DNA from: Salvia splendens
Lineage: Eukaryota; Streptophyta; Magnoliopsida; Lamiales; Lamiaceae
Direction: 5' to 3'
NCBI RefSeq assembly: GCF_004379255.2
Contig: NC_056051.1
Span: 7,900,062 to 7,964,061, forward strand
Length of the DNA: 64,000 nt
Shown here piece by piece: positions 58,128-64,000 of this stretch. The notes beneath the pieces are model-generated. The model had not been told where the DNA came from, ran no database searches, and saw only the letters and a program-made list of their open reading frames with translations. Position numbers and translations under genes: made by a program. Positions within the stretch are counted from its first letter, which is position 1; every line of letters starts with the position of its first letter.

Positions 58128-58200
58128 CTCGGAAAGATGAGCTAGACTGGTGGAAGTTTGTCCTGGCCATATAGACAATGGTCCAACTCATCTTTCCGAG
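58128..58200. repeat. 14-bp perfect inverted repeat
   Basis: 'ctcggaaagatgag' at 58128-58141 and its exact complement at 58187-58200, with a partly paired 45-bp loop. It could be the core of a small foldback element or a structure near the end of the MLH1 transcript. Confidence 0.6.
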
Positions 58201-59440
58201 ATTGGAAATTTTATTTCGTGCTATATTTGCGACTTTTTCGGATGTATGATTTTTTTTTCATATTCAAGCCATTTTGTAATCCGTTGCTAAAGTAGGGACA
58301 TAAAATTCCATGGCATATAAGTAAACACGATCAATACAGAATCTGTAGTGGTTATGAAACAGTACTAATTGTTGCTGAATAATATGTAACAGAGAATATG
58401 GACTTCATTATGATTATGAATCCATCTAACATGCAGCTGTCATCTTGAGTTCTAAATAATTTTGGAATAATCCAGTTCACTTTCACTTATTAAATATACT
58501 AAGTAGTAGTATATGCTTACTACAATTTTTGTGCAATTAAAAAATGATATCTTAAGCTTGTATCCAAAGATTTTTGTTGGCCTAAATAAAACTTTAGATG
58601 TATTGTTTGTTTACAAATAGACTGCACTAAAATATTCAAAGTATAATTTGGCATGGATAAAAGTATTTTATTATTAGTGTTATTTTCTAAAAAAGTTTGT
58701 GTTTTATCCATTTCTAAGTAAAAAGCCTGTACTATCTAGACTTAAGTAATTTAAGGGTTGTTTTCTTATAAATAATCTTTCAACATTTCTTATTTTACTT
58801 CCGAACTTTAAATTTTGAATTTAAATACAAATTAATAGTCATGCCTAAATTTAAAATAAAGGGTAGGGCATTAAATGGTTTTTACAAAATCTATCATTGG
58901 AAGAAAAATTAGTAAATCTCAAAATTTGGAAAAAATTCTAGAATATCTCAAAGGTCGTGTATCGACAGATAAATTACCTTCTTCCATTCAAACAGTATCA
59001 CTATAATATATGTTGCTTTTGCGTTTTTCCATGGCGGCACTTCTAACAATTACCTCAACTTTAATTTAAAGAAAATTTATTTTTTGGGAGATAAATTAGA
59101 AAATGTTTGAAAGTTCGTTTTAAGCAAATAACCATTGATTTAAACATGTACACGAAACATTATGAGGACAAATGAGGTATATATGAAGTAAAATAAATAC
59201 ACCCTCCAATCATGAAAAATAATCTCATATTTGGATGACGCGAGTTTTAATGTACAATTATTAAATAAAGTATGAGAGATGAAATAAGAATAAATGAAAG
59301 GGAAAAAAATTAATGTAAAAGTTTATACAAATATAAACGAGACTCATTTTGATAGATTGATAAAATTAGAAAAATGACACAATTTTTCAGCGTGTATAAA
59401 CAATAAATGGGATCATTTTCATTTCATTCTCTCTAAGCAC

Positions 59441-59590
59441 AAATTGATAGTGATCTATATTATGCTCTATTAATTATTTTTCTTACCAATTAATCAAACA
59501 CAAATTTTGTTAGGATCAAATTGATAGTGATCTATATTATGCTCTATTAATTATTTTTCTTACCAATTAATCAAACACAAATTTTGATAA
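59441..59590. repeat. 77-bp tandem duplication
   Basis: 'aaattgatagtgatctatat' starts both copies (59441 and 59518). They are identical as far as 'cacaaattttg', which indicates a recent event. Confidence 0.95.
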
Positions 59591-60684
59591 TCCTAACAAA
59601 AGTACACCTGTATAACGAGATTAATTATTGGGCCACGAAATAATAACTCTTGTTTGACTAAGTTGGCAATCATTATTTTCACCTGTTATACAATCATACA
59701 AGTGTACTATTTCGGTATCATAGTAGATTTGAAGATTTTTGTTACCTAAATGTTTCGAGTATGTTCAAATCTACGATGATAAAATCGCGATTGGTGTCAT
59801 GAATATGTCATTCATAACTAACACAACACGTTCAGTGCGTGAAATGCATTTTTATTAAATAAAACTATTGTTGTTATCACGAGTTGGATTTTTTTAAATT
59901 TTACTATCTCTCGAATGTTGATTTGTAGATTTTATTAAAGTAATCAATTAGAGGGACCAAGCTGTCCTCTTCCGAAATTAATTTTGATAGCTTTGGATAT
60001 GAATGTGGCTAAAATATTGAATTATGTTCTTATCACTTTGTTACTATAATTTAAACACATGGAGTATTTCTTTGACATGAAACAGACAAATCAAATATAG
60101 GAGGAGTGCCTTTCATTTGTAATATGTTACTCCCTTAATCTATTTTCTAAATTTCATTTATGATACTATTACTCACTTAATCTATTAATAGTACTCTCTA
60201 TCCCATTAAAGTTAAGTAGTACAGTAGTCATTTTTTTGAATATGGAGATTGAAAAATGAAATATTTAATGAGTTGAGTGAATAATAAATAATAAAACAGA
60301 AGAGAATAACTTGTTTATAGTAGTAGTATAAGCTAAAATAAAGTATGAGAAAGTATGAATTTAAAGAAAAATTATGTATTTTGGAGTTCGCCAATGAAAA
60401 AATTAATCCAAAAATACCCAGAGAAGACAATAGATGAGTTGAGACAAAATACAAAAAATTGAGAAAAATATTTGTAGTAAATTGTTATTTTGGTTGCTTA
60501 CATTTTCAGTTGAGTTGGTTTTGTTTTGTCCTTGTCTCTCTTCCCTACACAATTTCATCCTTTCTCTCGCCGCAATAAATTAATCCCAACCCACCACCAC
60601 CGGCGCCGCCACCTAATGCAATCCTCCCCCAACAGTTCTTGTTAAATAAAAATTCAATCTTTTTTCTATTTTTGCAGCTGAGAA

Positions 60685-62533
60685 ATGGGGAATAAATTCA
60701 TCTGCATGAGCAAGAAAGACACCAAGAACGGTGGGATTGGATCAAGAAGCAAAAGGGGCAATCTTTCAAAGAGGAGGAGTTCCATCGATGAAGAATTGCT
60801 CCACAAGCAAGCTCTAGCTTTGGCGATTCACCAGCATCAGCTCTCTCAAAGATTTGACAATGGCTCCATGTCCCGCCGCCTCGGATCCACCTCCTCCCGC
60901 CGCCGCGCCACCACTTTGTCCGACCCTTTTGCTACCACTGATGCTAAGCCGGTAAATTTTGCTTATTTAAAAAAATATACTATAAAAATACCAAATTCTG
61001 CACTTTTGCTTGATTTTGTTGATCTGAATTGGGGAAAAAGGTTTGATTTTGTGCTTGTGTGTGTGTGTGTGTTGAGTAGTTTAATTGTTGATTTGAGTGG
61101 TATGAAATGCTTTTTTTGTGGATTACTTTTTGATGGAAAAGTGTGATGATTTTCTTGAAAAGTGTTGTTGGACTTTTTTGTTTAGGAAAGTAAATCTTCT
61201 TTTTTCTTCTAATTTAGCTAGTATTTTTAATTGATTCTTGATGCAGATAATAAATTGTGTTAGGAAATTGGGTGTTTCACTGTCTATGAGCAATTGCAAT
61301 AATCTGAGTGTCAAAACTAAAAACACTGAATCGAAATTTGGGGAAAACATTGACTCAAAGATTAGAATGTTGATGGAACTTCTTTTAAGAAAGTTAGTAG
61401 TAAATCTTTTCTTTAGATGATGATGCAAATGATAGTTGGTTTTATGAACAATTGCTATATTTGAGTTAATTGATGTTTCTTGATATAGTAGATGCTATAA
61501 CGCCCAGCGAACTAAGCCCCGTTTCCACGGATTAGGTTGCTAGCTTTACGCTCACTCTTGTGTGTGTGCGCGCGCGTGGATGCGTATAATTGATAGTTTC
61601 TCTTTCCAAGAAAGGAGGGTTTAAATTATCGTACGAAAACAAAGCCTCAATCACTTCATTTCTTTAACAAATTACGTGATTGTCATGTGGAGTAGTAGTT
61701 TTGTTCGTTTTATAAACTTATGTTGTTTTAATAGTTGCCGGAATGTTTGGAGAATATCAAGACGAAGAAGTTTGTTTTGGTGCACGGTGAAGGATTCGGA
61801 GCTTGGTGTTGGTATAAAAGCATTGCTCTGCTTGAGGAATCTGGACTGCTTCCAGTCGCCTTGGATCTAGCTGGATGTGGAATCGACACAACGGATGCCA
61901 AGAATGTTACGACACTAGCAGAGTACTCCAAGCCTTTGATCGATTTTTTGCAGAATTTGCCCGAGGACGAAAAGGTATAAACAGCTTCAGAATGCAGTCT
62001 CTCTAGGCAATGTTTCTCGAGCCAGATATTTTCTGACACGACGCATCTTTGTAGGTGATATTAGTTGGCCACAGTAGCGGAGGTGCTTGCATCTCCTACG
62101 CGTTAGAGCACCTTCCCGACAAAATCTCAAAAGCCATTTACCTCTGTGGCACAATGATAGCGGACGGGCATAGACCTTTCGATGTGTTTGCTGAAGAGGT
62201 ACTTTTTGAGTAGTAAAATATCACGTCCTATCCCAAAGTATGCGCGTTTTTTCAGAAATGTCTCGCACTTTCGAAAGTGTTAGACGTTTATGAACAAACG
62301 CGCATATTTTTAGTAGAAAATGATACTACTATTTACTTTTTTACAAAGTGATTATTATGTGAAGCTTTGTGCCTTAACCATGTTTTGTTCTCGCGAAGCT
62401 CGGTTCCGAGGAACTCTTTTCACCGGATTCAAAATTTGTTATATACGGAAATGGTAAAGACAACCCCCCGACCGGATTCATGTTCGAGAAGCAGCATCTA
62501 CAAGGGCTGTATTTCAACCATTCTCCTACAAAG
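60685..62533 (+). CDS. Putative methylesterase (MES family), last exon not found
   Basis: Four exons in phase: 60685-60951, 61735-61974, 62055-62198, 62399-62533, giving 262 residues so far. MGNKFIC is a likely myristoylation and palmitoylation start; a basic serine-arginine-rich region follows, as in the MES11-MES15 subgroup. The alpha/beta-hydrolase domain begins FVLVHGEGFGAWCWYKSIAL (oxyanion region). The nucleophile elbow is GHSSGG with Ser176. DGHRPFDVFAEE, YGNGKDNPPTGFMFEKQHLQ and LYFNHSPTK form the cap. Members hydrolyse methyl esters of plant hormones such as IAA or jasmonate. The family continues with a final exon carrying the catalytic His; exon 4 ends in a normal donor, but no matching exon is found from 62534 to 64000, where a P450 fragment sits. 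The exon may lie beyond the window or be lost. Confidence 0.8.
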
Positions 62534-62837
62534 GTAACCTAAACATACTTTTCGTTATGTATTCATGACCTTCTTTCTCGTGCCTTTTATAAGCTAGCAT
62601 TTCGTTTTGCAAAACAAGTGCTCTTGTTTAGATGCACGCTGCGCCGTGTTAACAAGTCAGGCTTTCAATAATGTCTCAGTGTTTAATAAACCACAAATCG
62701 ATGCTCAACCTTTCAACATTTTCACAATAACGTCCCTAGGCGATGATGTTCCCGGCACTTCATTTCTCACATCGTGCTATGTGAGATCTCTAGTGCCGGA
62801 GATAGCACCTTCAAGATATTTATCATGGAAATATCAA

Positions 62838-63418
62838 AAGGTTGGGCTACAACTACTCCGACATCACGTGGTCCCCCTACGGCCCGTACTGGCGCCAGGC
62901 CCGAAAAATGTGCCTCATGGAGCTCTTCTCCGCGCGAAGGCTCGAGTCGTACGAGTACATTCGGGCCGAGGAGATGAGCTCGCTTCTTAAGGAAATTTTC
63001 GGGCTTTCGGGGCGGGCTTTTTTGCTCAAGGATTGCCTTTCGACGGTGAGCTTGAACGTGATAAGCAGGATGGTTTTGGGGCGGCGGTACTTGGACGGCA
63101 GCGAGAACGCCGTGGTTTCGCCGGAGGAGTTTAAGAAGATGTTGGATGAGTTGTTCTTGTTGAATGGGGTGTTGAATATTGGGGATTTGATTCCGTATAT
63201 CAATTTCTTGGATTTGCAAGGGTATGTGAAGAGGATGAAGGTCGTGAGTAAGAAGTTTGATCGGTTCTTGGAGCACGTGCTCGACGAGCACGAGGCGAGG
63301 AGGCGGGAGACGGCGGGGTACACGAGCCGTGACATGGTGGACGTGCTCCTCGAGCTCGCGGAGGATCCGACTTTGGAGGTGAAGCTCGAGAGGCACGGGG
63401 TGAAAGCGTTTACTCAGG
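62838..63418 (+). pseudogene. Cytochrome P450 internal fragment (CYP71 clan, CYP92-like)
   Basis: Homology begins abruptly with GYNYSDITWSPYGPYWRQAR (helix C, WRQAR heme-propionate contact). It continues through SARRLESYEYIRAEEMSSLL, SLNVISRMVLGRRY, GDLIPYINFLDLQGYVKRMK and YTSRDMVDVLLELAEDP to KAFTQ at a GT donor (63419). The membrane anchor and first 110 or so residues are missing upstream. The I-helix, ERR triad and heme-binding cysteine would be in a second exon that is not found before 64000. The uninterrupted frame and GC-rich codons suggest a fairly recent duplication or capture. The subfamily call is from memory of motif wording. It lies 300 bp after the last visible methylesterase exon. 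Confidence 0.8.
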
Positions 63419-64000
63419 TACGTGCTGTCGTTTGTGTATTCATGGATTTTGAGTTTGCATATCGTTAATGAAGAACGAGTCACATTAGAACCAGTGGCGG
63501 ACACGGTAGGGAGCAGTTTATTTTTTAATGTTTTCTTCTTCTAAATTTCTTAAAATTTTCAAAATTTATCTATAGCCCTTCCTAAAATTTTGCCGTAGGA
63601 GAGTATATTGTCCAGTGTTGATGAGTGGAAGGGGCTGAAAAATCTAAAAATTGGAGAGTTGTATAAAAAAATGGTTGCAACTTCAAGACAACTAGTTGTA
63701 ATGTAAATTATTATTATAATAAAATATCGCACCCTCTCCAAAATGGGGATGATCTCTGAATATAATAATACTATAAAATGTGACTTGTCTGGACTGTAAA
63801 CTTGTAGAAGATTAATTATACTCCTAGTACTTCTTAGTTTGTGGTATAAATAAATGCTTAAAAATCCATCCCTTCTTCAATAAGCCTAGATTAAAACAAT
63901 CCAGATTCATTATTTTTTATCACAACAATTTTTGGCGGTTGGCTTTAGTAATTTTAAAATTTCTCTTATATTTTTCTTGTGAATTCTATTATACAAAAAA
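63419..64000. other. Window end, no gene recognised
   Basis: AT-rich sequence after the P450 donor site. It could be the P450 intron. Neither the P450 second exon nor the methylesterase last exon is seen here. Confidence 0.4.

Larger units (their letters stand above)
57802..60684. other. Intergenic, AT-rich
   Basis: Contains the MLH1 3' flank, a small hairpin, MITE-like remnants (about 59200-59430 and from 60190), a 77-bp tandem duplication and the promoter and 5' UTR of the methylesterase gene. No supported ORF. Confidence 0.5.

Noticed and set aside
63477..63600. SINE or MITE suggested by the 'agtggcgga' wording
   Set aside because: Only one short motif is visible; no paired end or target duplication was seen.

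Overview
The window reads as nuclear DNA of a flowering plant, most likely an asterid eudicot. Genes have many AT-rich introns with GT-AG borders. The gene families are plant ones: AGL80-type MADS, mitochondrial adrenodoxin-like ferredoxin, methylesterase, CYP71-clan P450. TA-flanked Stowaway-type MITEs, a Ty1/copia element, PIF/Harbinger elements and several Mutator-type elements fill the spaces. No bacterial or organellar signature was seen. Species and order cannot be fixed from the sequence alone.

Layout. 1-3.3 kb: gene-free degenerate tandem repeats. 3.3-6.05 kb: two inverted-repeat elements delimited by (TA)n arrays; the larger carries a broken nodulin-related gene fragment and a minisatellite. 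6.08-14.5 kb: an F-box/LRR/FBD pseudogene split by a decayed Ty1/copia element, whose left LTR was itself hit by a PIF/Harbinger element. 14.9-22.6 kb (minus): a chloroplast-type LON-domain protein gene with a giant intron that contains a complete type I MADS-box gene on the same strand; one LON exon is out of frame. 24.6-26.8 kb (minus): a polygalacturonase gene lacking its last exons. 28.3 kb: a striking 60-bp-arm hairpin. 30.9-33.0 kb: a second PIF/Harbinger element. 34.4-37.2 kb: mitochondrial ferredoxin. 37.7-43.0 kb: a full-length but dead MuDR-like element with 9-bp target duplications and a second, convergent GRF zinc-finger ORF. 43.2-45.6 kb: a truncated relative. 45.9-48.5 kb: CBP20, the small nuclear cap-binding subunit, with an AT-AC U12-type intron. 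49.2-51.45 kb: two Mutator-type elements with long TIRs and perfect 9-bp duplications, one carrying a receptor-kinase fragment; the second lies about 70 bp upstream of MLH1. 51.5-57.8 kb: complete MLH1 mismatch-repair gene in 16 exons. 60.7-62.5 kb: a methylesterase gene lacking its last exon in the window, followed by an internal CYP fragment.

The intact genes (MLH1, CBP20, mitochondrial ferredoxin, probably LON and the MADS gene) are unrelated single-copy-type functions and do not form a pathway. The main story is transposon activity: nested insertions whose order can be read, gene-fragment capture, and repeated Mutator insertions next to housekeeping genes. I found no convincing new molecular system. 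The most unusual items are the TA-microsatellite-delimited elements, the two-ORF MuDR-like element, the long hairpin at 28.3 kb and the U12 intron.
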